Assembly: GCA_025980505.1 (NCBI GenBank)
Contig: JAICXI010000001.1
Location: 1 to 28,278 of the forward strand
DNA from: a bacterium
GTDB lineage: Bacteria > Oederibacteriota > Muellerivitia > Muellerivitales > Muellerivitaceae
Reading direction: 5' to 3'
Length of the DNA: 28,278 bases
Position 1 is the stretch's first letter. Each line of letters begins with the position of its first letter. Made by a program: the position numbers and the translations under genes. Shown in pieces: positions 14,847-21,855 of this stretch. The notes under the pieces were generated by a model. The model searched no databases. It was not told the origin of the DNA and was given only the letters and a program-made list of their open reading frames with translations.

Positions 14847-16488
14847 TTTGGCCTTCCTTGAATTTCTGGGCGATCGGCACGCGGCGGCCCATTCCGAAGG
14901 CCTTGGTGGTCACCTTCAGGCCCGGCGCCATCTGGCGGCGCTTGTATTCGTTGGCGTTGACCTTCCTTACGATATCCCTTACCAGCTGAGGCTCGAAGCC
15001 GGCCTTCACGATTTTGGCGGGAGGCATGTTCTCCTCGATGTACAACCGCAAAACCGCATCCAGGGTCTCGTAAGGCGGGAGGGAATCCTGGTCGGTTTGG
15101 TTGGGCCGAAGTTCGGCGGAAGGGGGCTTGGCGAAAACGGCCTCGGGGATCAGGGGGCCCTTGCGGTTGGCGTGGCGGGACAACTGGTAAACCATGACCT
15201 TGGGCACGTCGGAAATGACCGCCAGGCCGCCGCACATATCGCCGTAAAGGGTGCAGTAACCCACGGAAAGCTCGCTCTTGTTGCCGGTGGAAAGCACCAA
15301 CCGGTTGAACTTGTTGGAAAGGGCCATGAGGATCAGTCCCCGCAGGCGGGCCTGCAGGTTTTCCTCGGTGGCGTCCTTGGGAAGGCCCTTGAAAACCGGC
15401 TCGAAGGTCTTCAGGGTTTCCTCGAAAAGGGGGGTGATGGGCATCTCGTTGAACCCGATTCCCAAGGCTTGGGACAACTGGCGGGAATCCTCGATGGAAC
15501 CGCGGGAGGAGAAGGGCGAGGGCATGGTGACGCCCATGACGTTTTCAGGGCCGAGGGCCTCGGCGGCGAGGACCGCCACCAGGGCCGAATCAATCCCGCC
15601 CGAAAGGCCGATCAACACCTTTTCAAAGCCGCACTTGCGCACGTAATCCCGGGGCCCCGTCACCAGGGCCTGGTAAATGGTTCCGATTTCGCTTGGCGCC
15701 GGGGCGGCGGGTTTGAGCGACGGATTTTCGGTGTCGTAAACCAGCAGGTCCTCCTCGAAGGCTCGGCCCGTTTGAAAAAGGTTTCCCCCTCCGTCCAGGA
15801 CCATGCTGCAGCCGTCGAACACCAACTCGTCGTTCCCGCCCACCAAGTTGCAATAAAGGACCGGCGCCTTGGCCTTTTGGGTCACTTCCTGGAGCAGGGC
15901 CCGGCGCACGGGAAGCTTGGCCACGTGAAAGGGGGAGGCCGAAAGGTTCAGGACCAGGTCGGGTTTTTCCTTGGCCAGCTGGGCCACCGGGTCGTAGGAA
16001 TAAAGGCGGTTCGTGAAAACGCCTTCCATGTTCCAGATATCCTCGCAGAGGGTGACGCCGATCTTGAGCCCGCAATAACGCAGGAGGGGTTCGGGTTTGG
16101 AGGCGGGGGCGAAATAACGCGCTTCGTCGAAGACGTCGTAATTGGGGAGAAGGGCCTTCTTATAGGTATAAAGCACGCGGCCGTCCTTGACGCCCACGGC
16201 GGCGTTGTAAAGGGGGTTGCCGCTGCCCTTGTTTTCCAGGATGGTGCCGACGAGGGCCAGGATGCCGCGGGCTTCCCGCGCCACCTGGTCGAGGGCCCTT
16301 TGGGCGGCCTCGAAAAAGGAAAGGCGGTCCAGGAGGTCCCGGGGGGGATAACCGGTGAGGGTTAATTCGGGGAAAAGGGCCAGCTCGCAGCCGGCGGCCC
16401 GGGCCTGGTCCAGTCCTTGGGCGACTTTTTTCACATTGCCGTCGAAGTCCCCGACGGTGGTATTGATTTGGCAGACGGCGATTTTCAT
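14839..16488 (-). CDS. nadE: Glutamine-dependent NAD+ synthetase
   Basis: The protein is 549 aa, read from the ATG at 16488 (MKIAVCQINTTVGDF), where family similarity begins. The longer open frame to 16782 is not conserved. It makes NAD+ from deamido-NAD+, ATP and glutamine. The N-terminal nitrilase-type glutaminase domain (about 1-250) has the Glu41 (FPELTLTGYP), Lys111 (YKKALLPNYDVFDE) and Cys148 (GVTLCEDIW) triad. The C-terminal synthetase domain starts near 275, with the PP-loop SGGIDSA at 296-302, then STGNKSELSVGYCTLYGD and the C-terminal KAFGMGRRVPIAQKF. It is of the shorter bacterial two-domain type. The ribosome-binding site is weak (GGGG). Short CTGGCAG repeats lie just upstream (16497-16530). 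Confidence 0.96.
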   Translation of the reverse strand: MKIAVCQINTTVGDFDGNVKKVAQGLDQARAAGCELALFPELTLTGYPPRDLLDRLSFFEAAQRALDQVAREARGILALVGTILENKGSGNPLYNAAVGVKDGRVLYTYKKALLPNYDVFDEARYFAPASKPEPLLRYCGLKIGVTLCEDIWNMEGVFTNRLYSYDPVAQLAKEKPDLVLNLSASPFHVAKLPVRRALLQEVTQKAKAPVLYCNLVGGNDELVFDGCSMVLDGGGNLFQTGRAFEEDLLVYDTENPSLKPAAPAPSEIGTIYQALVTGPRDYVRKCGFEKVLIGLSGGIDSALVAVLAAEALGPENVMGVTMPSPFSSRGSIEDSRQLSQALGIGFNEMPITPLFEETLKTFEPVFKGLPKDATEENLQARLRGLILMALSNKFNRLVLSTGNKSELSVGYCTLYGDMCGGLAVISDVPKVMVYQLSRHANRKGPLIPEAVFAKPPSAELRPNQTDQDSLPPYETLDAVLRLYIEENMPPAKIVKAGFEPQLVRDIVRKVNANEYKRRQMAPGLKVTTKAFGMGRRVPIAQKFKEGQTL

Positions 16489-16594
16489 GGGGCCCCAGCT
16501 GGCAGCTGGCAGCCGGCGGCTGGCAGCTTGTGTTAAATTAAAGCGCCTTAGTTTAAGGTGTACGGGGCGGTAAGTCAAAAAGGAGGAGAGGGGA

Positions 16595-17107
16595 TTGATT
16601 TTCGGGGTTTTGGCCGATACGGGAGGCCTGTTGACGGCCGCGCAACTCACGGCGCTGAAAAAGGCCTTCAAGGGAGTGGACGTCATCCTGCATGCGGGTC
16701 CGGTGGGGGATTTGCGGGTCCTGGAACAGCTCTCCAAGATAGCGTCCACCAAGGCCGTGTGCGGCAACGCGGAAAGCTTCATTGTCCGCAGCGAACTTTA
16801 CGTGCGGCAGGCCTGGCGCGTGGGACCCGTGGCGCTGGGGCTGGTGCACGGCTACGGCAAGCCCCACGGCCTCAAGCACTGGCTTTTGAAACAGTTTGAG
16901 GAAGATCCGGTGCAAGTCATCGTCTATGGGCGCAATTTCGAACCCACGGCCCGGCAAATCGGGCCCACCTATTTCTTCAGCCCCGGCTCCTTTTCGGGCA
17001 ATCTTCCCGAGGGACAGCACGGGAAAAAGGGCCCCTCCCGGGTGGGATTGCTCTTTGTCCACGGCAAAAAAGTCGACGGCCAGCCCGGCCTCACCCTGTC
17101 CCCTTGA
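16595..17107 (+). CDS. YfcE/MJ0936-like phosphoesterase with lost metal ligands (probable pseudoenzyme)
   Basis: The protein is 170 aa, read from a TTG at 16595 with AGGAGG 8 nt upstream. Length and motif order follow small calcineurin-like phosphodiesterases of the YfcE family, but most metal ligands are changed. The first motif S-D-x-H-G is ADTGG (Asp8 kept, His to Gly10). HAGD is HAGP (Asp to Pro36). GNxD is GNAE (Asn58 kept). HG is kept at His85-Gly86. The closing GHTH is GRNF at 112-115, losing both His. The frame is intact, so the product is probably made but unlikely to bind two metals. It is divergent from nadE. A regulatory or structural role is possible. The fold assignment rests on motif order and spacing and is only moderately sure. 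Confidence 0.65.
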   Translation: MIFGVLADTGGLLTAAQLTALKKAFKGVDVILHAGPVGDLRVLEQLSKIASTKAVCGNAESFIVRSELYVRQAWRVGPVALGLVHGYGKPHGLKHWLLKQFEEDPVQVIVYGRNFEPTARQIGPTYFFSPGSFSGNLPEGQHGKKGPSRVGLLFVHGKKVDGQPGLTLSP

Positions 17108-17134
17108 CGGTCCTCCTCCCAAGATCGGTATAAT
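17104..17134 (+). promoter_or_regulatory. Sigma-70-type promoter for the Fe-S carrier gene
   Basis: TTGACG (17104-17109) and TATAAT (17129-17134) have a 19-bp spacer. The -35 overlaps the stop of the upstream gene. Transcription would start near 17141, giving a leader of about 90 nt before the ATG at 17233. Confidence 0.65.
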
Positions 17135-17232
17135 GTCAAGGAGAAGGGGTTCGGTCTGGAATCCAAGGGGCTGCCTGAATTGAAAACGTTCCCTGGTTTG
17201 AGTATCCCGAAAAGCGGGGCGGCGAGGAAGAT

Positions 17233-17556
17233 ATGGTCCAATTAACCGAGACGGCCGTCAATAAGGTCAAGGATTTCGCGGCGAAGAACCCTTCATATGC
17301 GGGAAAGAATTTCCGGGTGTACGTCCAAGGCGGAGGTTGCCGGGGTTTTTCCTACGGGTTCACCTTCGACCAAAAGCGCAAGGACGATGAAATTAACAAG
17401 ACCGGCGACGTGGAAATCCTGGTCGACCCCCAGAGCGCCAAATATTTGAACGGTTCCAGGATCGACTATGTGGATGATTACCGTGGATCGGGTTTTGTCA
17501 TCGACAACCCCAATAGCACGGGCTCCTGCGGCTGCGGCCATTCCGCCAGCTTTTAA
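17233..17556 (+). CDS. erpA: A-type iron-sulfur cluster carrier (ErpA/HesB family)
   Basis: The protein is 107 aa, typical for the family. It passes Fe-S clusters to target enzymes. The three cluster-binding cysteines are in place: Cys36 in GGGCRGFSYGF, and Cys99 and Cys101 in GSCGCGHSASF. The core also has VEILVDPQSAKYLNGSRIDYV and GSGFVIDNPN. GAGGAAG precedes the ATG. Whether it is ErpA, IscA or a SufA-like form cannot be settled from the sequence alone. ErpA is favoured by the GCGHS ending. A terminator follows, so it is probably a single-gene transcript. The next genes make and use lipoyl groups, and LipA (not here) is a Fe-S client. Confidence 0.9.
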   Translation: MVQLTETAVNKVKDFAAKNPSYAGKNFRVYVQGGGCRGFSYGFTFDQKRKDDEINKTGDVEILVDPQSAKYLNGSRIDYVDDYRGSGFVIDNPNSTGSCGCGHSASF

Positions 17557-17596
17557 CGAAGCGCGCCGATGGGTTCCAATTCGCGAGGCGGGCTCC

Positions 17597-17622
17597 AAGC
17601 GGCTTTGGCCGCTTTTTTCTTT
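17597..17622 (+). terminator. Rho-independent terminator after the Fe-S carrier gene
   Basis: AAGCGGC and GCCGCTT form a 7-bp stem with loop TTTG, followed by TTTTCTTTT. Its tail runs into the first possible start (TTG 17622) of the next gene. Confidence 0.75.
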
Positions 17623-18359
17623 TGGGGAGGTATTCCATCCAATATTCAAATTCCCACGTCCCCGATTCCGCCGCGAAGTGGCGGTGGATCCCCTCTTCCT
17701 GCGTACCGACCCCGGGCCAGATGGCTTACGACGGCGAACTGTTCAAGCGGTTCCGGACCCTGGACCGGCCGATCCTGCGATTCTTCTTTTTCGAGCGGCC
17801 CACCCTGACGCTGGGCCGGCTTGAGTCCCGGCGCCTGGCGTTGGATTCCCTTCCCTATCCCTATGAAATCCGTCCTACCGGGGGACGGGCGGTGTTGCAC
17901 GGTGAAGGAGATCTTTGTTATTCCATCGTGGCTTCCACGGCCGATTCCCGGGTGGGCGGGGAACTGCTGGAAAGCTACCGCAAGATCAGCGGGCTCCTGG
18001 CCTATGCCTTGCGCGGCTTGGACCGGGAAGTCCGGCTTTCCCAGGAAAGGCATGTGGGCCTGGAGGCGGGCCATTGTTTTTCCGCGCCGTCCTTCGCCGA
18101 GTTGACCCTTCACGGCAAGAAAGTGGCCGGCGGGGCGCAGGCCCGTGAAGGCGGGGTGTTCCTCCAGCAAGGCGTGATCCTGCTATCGGTGGCCGAGGGT
18201 TGGGACGGTCTCTTCCCGGGCCCGGCCGCCGCGGCCATGGCGGGGTTGAACGACGATCCCTCCCTCCCCGCCGTCAGCCGCGCCGATGTGGAACGTTCGG
18301 TGGCCGCGGCCTTCGAGGAAACGGGTGTCGTGTTGGAAAGGCATTTCGCCGCCATATGA
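17622..18359 (+). CDS. lipM: LipM-like octanoyltransferase (lipoate-protein ligase A family)
   Basis: This enzyme class moves octanoyl from ACP to the lipoyl domain of GcvH, the first step of lipoate synthesis. Numbered from 17622, the hallmarks are: KWRWIPSSCVPTPGQMAYDG (19-38), matching the conserved N-terminal WRxIDSG..DGxxNMAxDE; RPTGGRAVLHGEGDLCYS (84-101); and HCFSAPSFAELTLHGKKVAG (151-170) with Cys152, close in position to the catalytic Cys150 of B. subtilis LipM. GAQAREGGVFLQQGVILL follows. The Cys favours LipM over an ATP-using ligase. The start is uncertain. TTG 17622 overlaps the terminator tail, and ATG 17721 would remove the conserved N-terminus. GGGGAGG (17624-17630) sits 6 nt before an in-frame ATC at 17637, a possible rare start. 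Confidence 0.82.
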   Translation: MGRYSIQYSNSHVPDSAAKWRWIPSSCVPTPGQMAYDGELFKRFRTLDRPILRFFFFERPTLTLGRLESRRLALDSLPYPYEIRPTGGRAVLHGEGDLCYSIVASTADSRVGGELLESYRKISGLLAYALRGLDREVRLSQERHVGLEAGHCFSAPSFAELTLHGKKVAGGAQAREGGVFLQQGVILLSVAEGWDGLFPGPAAAAMAGLNDDPSLPAVSRADVERSVAAAFEETGVVLERHFAAI

Positions 18360-18443
18360 TTTTCCTTATCCTGGGGGCCGCCGCCCCCGGGTAAAATCGT
18401 GGAACTTCCATCCGAGCCACTCTTGACGTGAAAGGGTTCGTCC

Positions 18444-19727
18444 GTGAAAAAGTTCGATGCAATGGTGGTGGGCGGCGGGCCGGGCGGCTACACCGCGGCC
18501 CTCCTGATCGCCCAACAAGGCAAATCCGTCGCCCTCTTTGAAAAAAGGAAAATCGGGGGTTCCTGCCTCCACGTGGGCTGCATCCCCACCAAGCTGCTGC
18601 AGTCCGCGGCCTACCGCTACCACACCCTGGCCCAGGAAGGCCGCTCCTGGGGCATCGAAGCCGACAATATCCGCTTCAACTTTCAAACCATAGTGGAACG
18701 CACCCAAAAGACCATCGCCATCCTGGAGAGGGGCATCCAATCCCAGCTTTCGGCCGCCCAAGTGACGGTGGTGCAGGGTGAGGCCCGGGTCAAGGCCCCC
18801 GACCGCGTGGACTGCAACGGGGAAGAGTATCAAGGATCGGCCCTTGTCCTGGCCTTGGGATCCCGGCCCCGGCACCTGCCCGCTTTTCCCGCGGGCGGCA
18901 ACATTGTCACCAGCGACGAACTCCTTTCCCAGCCCCGGCTGCCGAAGTCCCTTTTGATCGTGGGGGCGGGAGTCATCGGCTTGGAATTCGCTTGCCTTTA
19001 CGCCCAACTGGGGGTGAAGGTACGCATGGGAGAGGTGCTTCCCAAACTGCTCCCCAACATGGACGAGGACCTGGGCCAGGTGATCTTGAACGCGGTGCGC
19101 AAATTGGGCGTGGAAGTGGAACTGGGGCTGCTGGAAGTGGAGCCTCAAAACGAGGAACTCATCCTGGTTTCGGCGGGGCGGGTGCCCAATTCGGATTTGG
19201 CCGGCGTGGGCAACCTCCGGCTCAAGGCGCCCGGCGGGAAAATCGAAACCAACGGGCTCATGGAAACCTCCGTGCCGGGCGTCTTCGCGGTGGGCGACTT
19301 AACCGGCAAGTACCCCTACGCCCATACGGCTTACGAACATGCCCGCATCGCGGCGGGAAGGCTCCAAGGAGGCGGGGAGGAACTGGACGATTTCAAGGTT
19401 CCCCACGTGGTTTTCACCTCGCCTGAAATCGCGGCCGTGGGCTTCACCGAGTCCGAGGCCCGGATGCGGTTCAAGAACGTGAAGACCTTGAAGCACAATT
19501 TCGCCGCCAACAGCAAGGCCCGCATCTTGGGGGAAATCGGCGGGTGGTCCAAGACGGTTTACGACGGGGATTCGGGCGTAATCCTGGGCATGCACATGAC
19601 CGGGCCCGAAGCCACGGATCTGATCGGCGAAGCCTGCGTACTGGTCTCCCAAAAAATCACCCTGGACGCCCTCAACAAGGTGATTCACCCCCATCCTACT
19701 TTGAATGAGATATTTGGAATTCATTAA
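18444..19727 (+). CDS. lpd: Dihydrolipoamide dehydrogenase (E3) family flavoprotein
   Basis: The protein is 427 aa, read from a GTG at 18444 (weak AAAGGG upstream). It reoxidises dihydrolipoyl groups with NAD+ in glycine cleavage and 2-oxoacid dehydrogenases. The FAD site is VVGGGPGGYTAA, and the redox disulfide is Cys41-Cys46 in GGSCLHVGCIPTK. The NAD site is IVGAGVIGLEFA. AGRVPNSDL and VFAVGDLTGKYPYAHTAYEHA follow, and the C-terminal active base is in HPHPTLNEIF (His417, Glu422). It is shorter than usual (about 465-475 aa). One visible loss is roughly 18 residues in the meander just before AGRVPN. All catalytic parts remain. It is next to lipM, and gcvT lies further along, so a glycine-cleavage L-protein is a likely role. 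The 3' end is duplicated downstream. Confidence 0.9.
   Translation: MKKFDAMVVGGGPGGYTAALLIAQQGKSVALFEKRKIGGSCLHVGCIPTKLLQSAAYRYHTLAQEGRSWGIEADNIRFNFQTIVERTQKTIAILERGIQSQLSAAQVTVVQGEARVKAPDRVDCNGEEYQGSALVLALGSRPRHLPAFPAGGNIVTSDELLSQPRLPKSLLIVGAGVIGLEFACLYAQLGVKVRMGEVLPKLLPNMDEDLGQVILNAVRKLGVEVELGLLEVEPQNEELILVSAGRVPNSDLAGVGNLRLKAPGGKIETNGLMETSVPGVFAVGDLTGKYPYAHTAYEHARIAAGRLQGGGEELDDFKVPHVVFTSPEIAAVGFTESEARMRFKNVKTLKHNFAANSKARILGEIGGWSKTVYDGDSGVILGMHMTGPEATDLIGEACVLVSQKITLDALNKVIHPHPTLNEIFGIH
19692..19725 (+). repeat. 34-bp direct repeat, copy 1 (3' end of lpd)
   Basis: The 34 bases ending the lpd gene recur at 19813-19846 with one difference (T/C). The copies are 121 bp apart and flank the REP-like hairpins. 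In addition, CACCCCCATCC (19686-19696) pairs with GGATGGGGGTG (19727-19737) around the stop codon. Confidence 0.85.
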
Positions 19728-19745
19728 GGATGGGGGTGAAGGGGA

Positions 19746-19809
19746 GTGGGGGTGAGCCCCCACGGCTTGAGAAGGGTACACAGGGGAACTTCCCTGTGAG
19801 CGGAGCCGC
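19746..19809. repeat. REP-like two-hairpin intergenic repeat (copy B)
   Basis: GTGGGGG/CCCCCAC with loop TGAG (19746-19763) is followed by CACAGGG/CCCTGTG with a 6-nt loop (19779-19798) and then AGCGGAGC. This matches copy A at 13275-13347 in order, spacing and the ACAGGGG...CCTGTG-AGCG-AGC core. Confidence 0.6.
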
Positions 19810-19812
19810 CCG

Positions 19813-19846
19813 CATCCTACTTTGAACGAGATATTTGGAATTCATT
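19813..19846 (+). repeat. 34-bp direct repeat, copy 2
   Basis: This is a copy of bases 19692-19725 with one substitution. It lies in noncoding DNA after the REP-like hairpins and suggests a duplication that accompanied insertion of the element. Confidence 0.85.
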
Positions 19847-19863
19847 GACAACAAGGTAGTTTG

Positions 19864-19956
19864 AACCGCGAAGACGCCAAGAAGGTCAAAAGTCCATGGG
19901 TTTTAAACGGCTATGAGTTTTGTCCTTCTTCTTGCCGTCCTTGGTGTCTCCGTGGG
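19864..19956. repeat. Imperfect inverted repeat of the CTTGGYGTC type
   Basis: AACCGCGAAGACGCCAAGAA on the left is answered by CTTGCCGTCCTTGGTGTCTC on the right. It is related to the motifs at 14814, 22829 and 26433. I see no gene in 19728-20084, which holds only these repeats and the promoter of the next gene. Confidence 0.45.
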
Positions 19957-20031
19957 TCATCCTTCGCTTTGGGGTAAAAACTCTTTGCTTCCTAAGGCTT
20001 AAGCGTTTGCCCAATTCGCCGTTAGGAATCC

Positions 20032-20061
20032 TTGTGATGGAACGGATGGGATAGCTACAAT
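20032..20061 (+). promoter_or_regulatory. Sigma-70-type promoter for the Tyr-rich secreted protein gene
   Basis: TTGTGA (20032-20037) and TACAAT (20056-20061) are separated by 18 bp. The GAGGAG ribosome-binding site (20072-20077) and ATG at 20085 follow, so the leader would be short. Confidence 0.6.
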
Positions 20062-20084
20062 AAGGTTTTACGAGGAGCAGCGGC

Positions 20085-20444
20085 ATGATGAAGAAGTTCA
20101 CGGTTCTTTTTTCAGCGGTTCTTTTGCTGGCGGCGGTTCCCGCGCTGGCCCAGCCCCCCCTGAAGGTCCTCTACAGCCAGACCACCTCGACGCACTTTAA
20201 TTGGACTTGGCCCTATCACCCGGTCCGCACCTATACCGCCACGCAAACCAAGCCTTATTACTACACGGGACGCATCCTCTATCTCGACACGCACATCAAC
20301 CCGGCCAAGTACCGTTTTTATTATCCCAACCGGACCTGCAAAAATACCTGGGGTTATTATTTCGCCCCCGACGCCCACCTTTGCAATCACAAGCCCTATC
20401 CCGTCTTTCCCCGCCCCACCTTGTACTATGAAACCATCCGGTAA
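20085..20444 (+). CDS. Small Tyr-rich secreted protein of unknown function
   Basis: The protein is 119 aa, with the ATG at 20085 and GAGGAG 7 nt upstream (a second ATG follows directly). The signal peptide MMKKFTVLFSAVLLLAAVPALA is probably cut before QPPLKV. The mature part of about 97 residues has around 15 tyrosines, often in pairs or triplets (KPYYYTG, KYRFYYP, GYYF, LYYE), and only two cysteines (RTCKNTWGYYF and HLCNHK), which could form a disulfide. No family is recognised. It has its own promoter and no operon partner, with 288 bases free of genes behind it. A surface or matrix protein is possible, but that is a guess. Confidence 0.65.
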   Translation: MMKKFTVLFSAVLLLAAVPALAQPPLKVLYSQTTSTHFNWTWPYHPVRTYTATQTKPYYYTGRILYLDTHINPAKYRFYYPNRTCKNTWGYYFAPDAHLCNHKPYPVFPRPTLYYETIR

Positions 20445-20732
20445 AAAGCGGCTTCCTCAATACTCCTTTTCCCTGTAAGACCTCCAAAAGGACGCGAAGG
20501 TCCGGTTCACTTTGAGGCGTTTCTACAATTTTGTTTGTGTTTTTCCGGGCCCTTTTTTCAATAATTCTCTTCTCCTTCATAAAACTGTTTTCAGGGCGGT
20601 TTTTTTTCGGTCCCCAGCCCCTCTTTCCGCTTCCGGAGACGGCCTTTTTCCAAAAACCTCCCCGTACCCCACTGGTATGACTATTGCTTTATCCCTTGCC
20701 TGGCGGCGCCATTTCCAGAGGGGAACTTACCG

Positions 20733-21230
20733 ATGTTCCGAAAGTTCAAATTTGAGCAGTCCATCTACGACCGGCTCCAAGGAATACCCCTTTCCACGCG
20801 TTACAAGCTGGACCGGGTGGGTATCCATTTTGACTTGAAGAATTGGACCCGCTTGTCCAATGAGGAACGCCAGGTACTTTGCCACTTGCCGGTCCGGAGC
20901 CAGGGGGAGATGGAATGCTACCGGGAGTACCTGCTTTACCTCCTGAAACGGTTGAAGGAAAAGGTGGAATTGCTGGACGCCTCCACGGTCCAGCGGGAAA
21001 GATCCCATTGGGAAAGCCTGACCCGCATCCCGGACGAGGTCTACCTCCGGGCGTTGGAGCTGAAAGTGCTCTTGTCCCCCACCCAGTGGATCCAAATGGA
21101 CGACCTGGAACGATATTCCCTTTACCGGTTATCCCTGGAAAAACACCTGATGGACCGGTTCGCACAGGCCTTGGAGGAATTCTTGGGAATCGCCCTCCGC
21201 CGGATGGGCGAAGCCGCCGAAGCCTCCTGA
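20733..21230 (+). CDS. Nitrate-reductase-associated-type conserved protein (Nitr_red_assoc-like)
   Basis: The protein is 165 aa. The N-terminal part FKFEQSIYDRLQGIPLSTRYKLD, then RVGIHFDLKNWTRLSNEERQ-L, then the HLP.....EMECYREYL pattern, matches what I know of the small family named for lying near assimilatory nitrate reductase genes in cyanobacteria and others (PF09655). Members have no known activity. The C-terminal half here (about 85-165) is longer than the core and mostly helical (RALELKVLL, LERYSLYRLSLEKHLMDRFAQALEEFLG). No nitrate reductase gene is in the window. GAGGGG lies upstream of the ATG. The family call rests on pattern memory, without an alignment. Confidence 0.65.
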   Translation: MFRKFKFEQSIYDRLQGIPLSTRYKLDRVGIHFDLKNWTRLSNEERQVLCHLPVRSQGEMECYREYLLYLLKRLKEKVELLDASTVQRERSHWESLTRIPDEVYLRALELKVLLSPTQWIQMDDLERYSLYRLSLEKHLMDRFAQALEEFLGIALRRMGEAAEAS

Positions 21231-21375
21231 CTTCCTTTTAACCGCCGGGAAGGCGCCCCGTAACAAAGCCTTAACCTGCCGGTGGGACCCTGCTTCCACG
21301 CCGACGCCACGCTTTCACAACTTCCACTTTCACGCCTGGAGATCCCAACCGTTCGGCGCTTGTGAAGGAGGACCT

Positions 21376-21567
21376 ATGTTGAAATTGGACCCCTATTCGG
21401 AAAGCATCCTGTTCCAGTGCGGCCGTTGCCGACGGGTGGGCGAACTTTTCACCGAAATGATCGAGGACGAGGGAAGCTTTTATTGTTGGAACTGCCTGGG
21501 TGAGATCCGGCAAGCCGGCCGCAGGGCGCGGAAAGACCAAGAGGGCCTGGAATATGCGGCTCATTGA
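21376..21567 (+). CDS. Zinc-ribbon microprotein 1
   Basis: The protein is 63 aa, with GGAGG before the ATG. Two CxxC knuckles, CGRC (15-18) and CWNC (37-40), are 18 residues apart, the classic zinc-ribbon layout. A basic tail (RQAGRRARKDQ) follows. No further domain is visible, and the role is unknown (nucleic-acid or protein binding is common for such folds). Its last 14 bases overlap the start of the next gene, which has the same architecture. Confidence 0.7.
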   Translation: MLKLDPYSESILFQCGRCRRVGELFTEMIEDEGSFYCWNCLGEIRQAGRRARKDQEGLEYAAH

Positions 21568-21739
21568 GAAAACACCGAAGGGGGAACCCCTTTACGGGTG
21601 CGACGCCTGCCGGATCGCGGGAGAAGGGGGTTCGGTCATCCTCCTGGAGGAAAATGGCGGGCACCTTTGTCTCTCCTGTTGGTATGAAAGGGACCCACGC
21701 CGGTTCCGCCGGGAAAAATCCGTCCTCGTCAAGATCTAG
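21554..21739 (+). CDS. Zinc-ribbon microprotein 2
   Basis: The protein is 61 aa, read from an ATG at 21554 inside the end of the previous gene, in another frame. The knuckles are CDAC (16-19) and CLSC (39-42). The start MRLIEKTPKGEPLYGCDAC and the tail WYERDPRRFRREKSVLVKI are basic. It is probably a diverged tandem duplicate of microprotein 1, translated by coupling. The earlier in-frame start at 21500 would overlap more and is less likely. Confidence 0.62.
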   Translation: MRLIEKTPKGEPLYGCDACRIAGEGGSVILLEENGGHLCLSCWYERDPRRFRREKSVLVKI

Positions 21740-21855
21740 GACTAAAAAAGATTTTCCCCACAGAGGGTCCACTGTGCCTTTGTGGTTCCGACCCGTCACC
21801 GCAGCTTTAGCGCAGGGGGAAGGAACCTGTGGTGGATTTAGGTTTTGTAGAGCCC

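Noticed and set aside
14818..16365. Long plus-strand frame (515 codons) opposite nadE
   Set aside because: It is antisense to a clear NAD synthetase with all catalytic residues, and its product has biased, featureless composition.
18366..18396. GC-rich hairpin (GGGGGC/GCCCCC) before lpd as a terminator or riboswitch
   Set aside because: No T run follows, and the structure is too small for a known riboswitch. It may simply be GC-rich spacer.
19886..20101. Minus-strand 71-codon frame before the Tyr-rich gene
   Set aside because: It overlaps the dispersed inverted repeat and the promoter of the real gene, and has no protein features.
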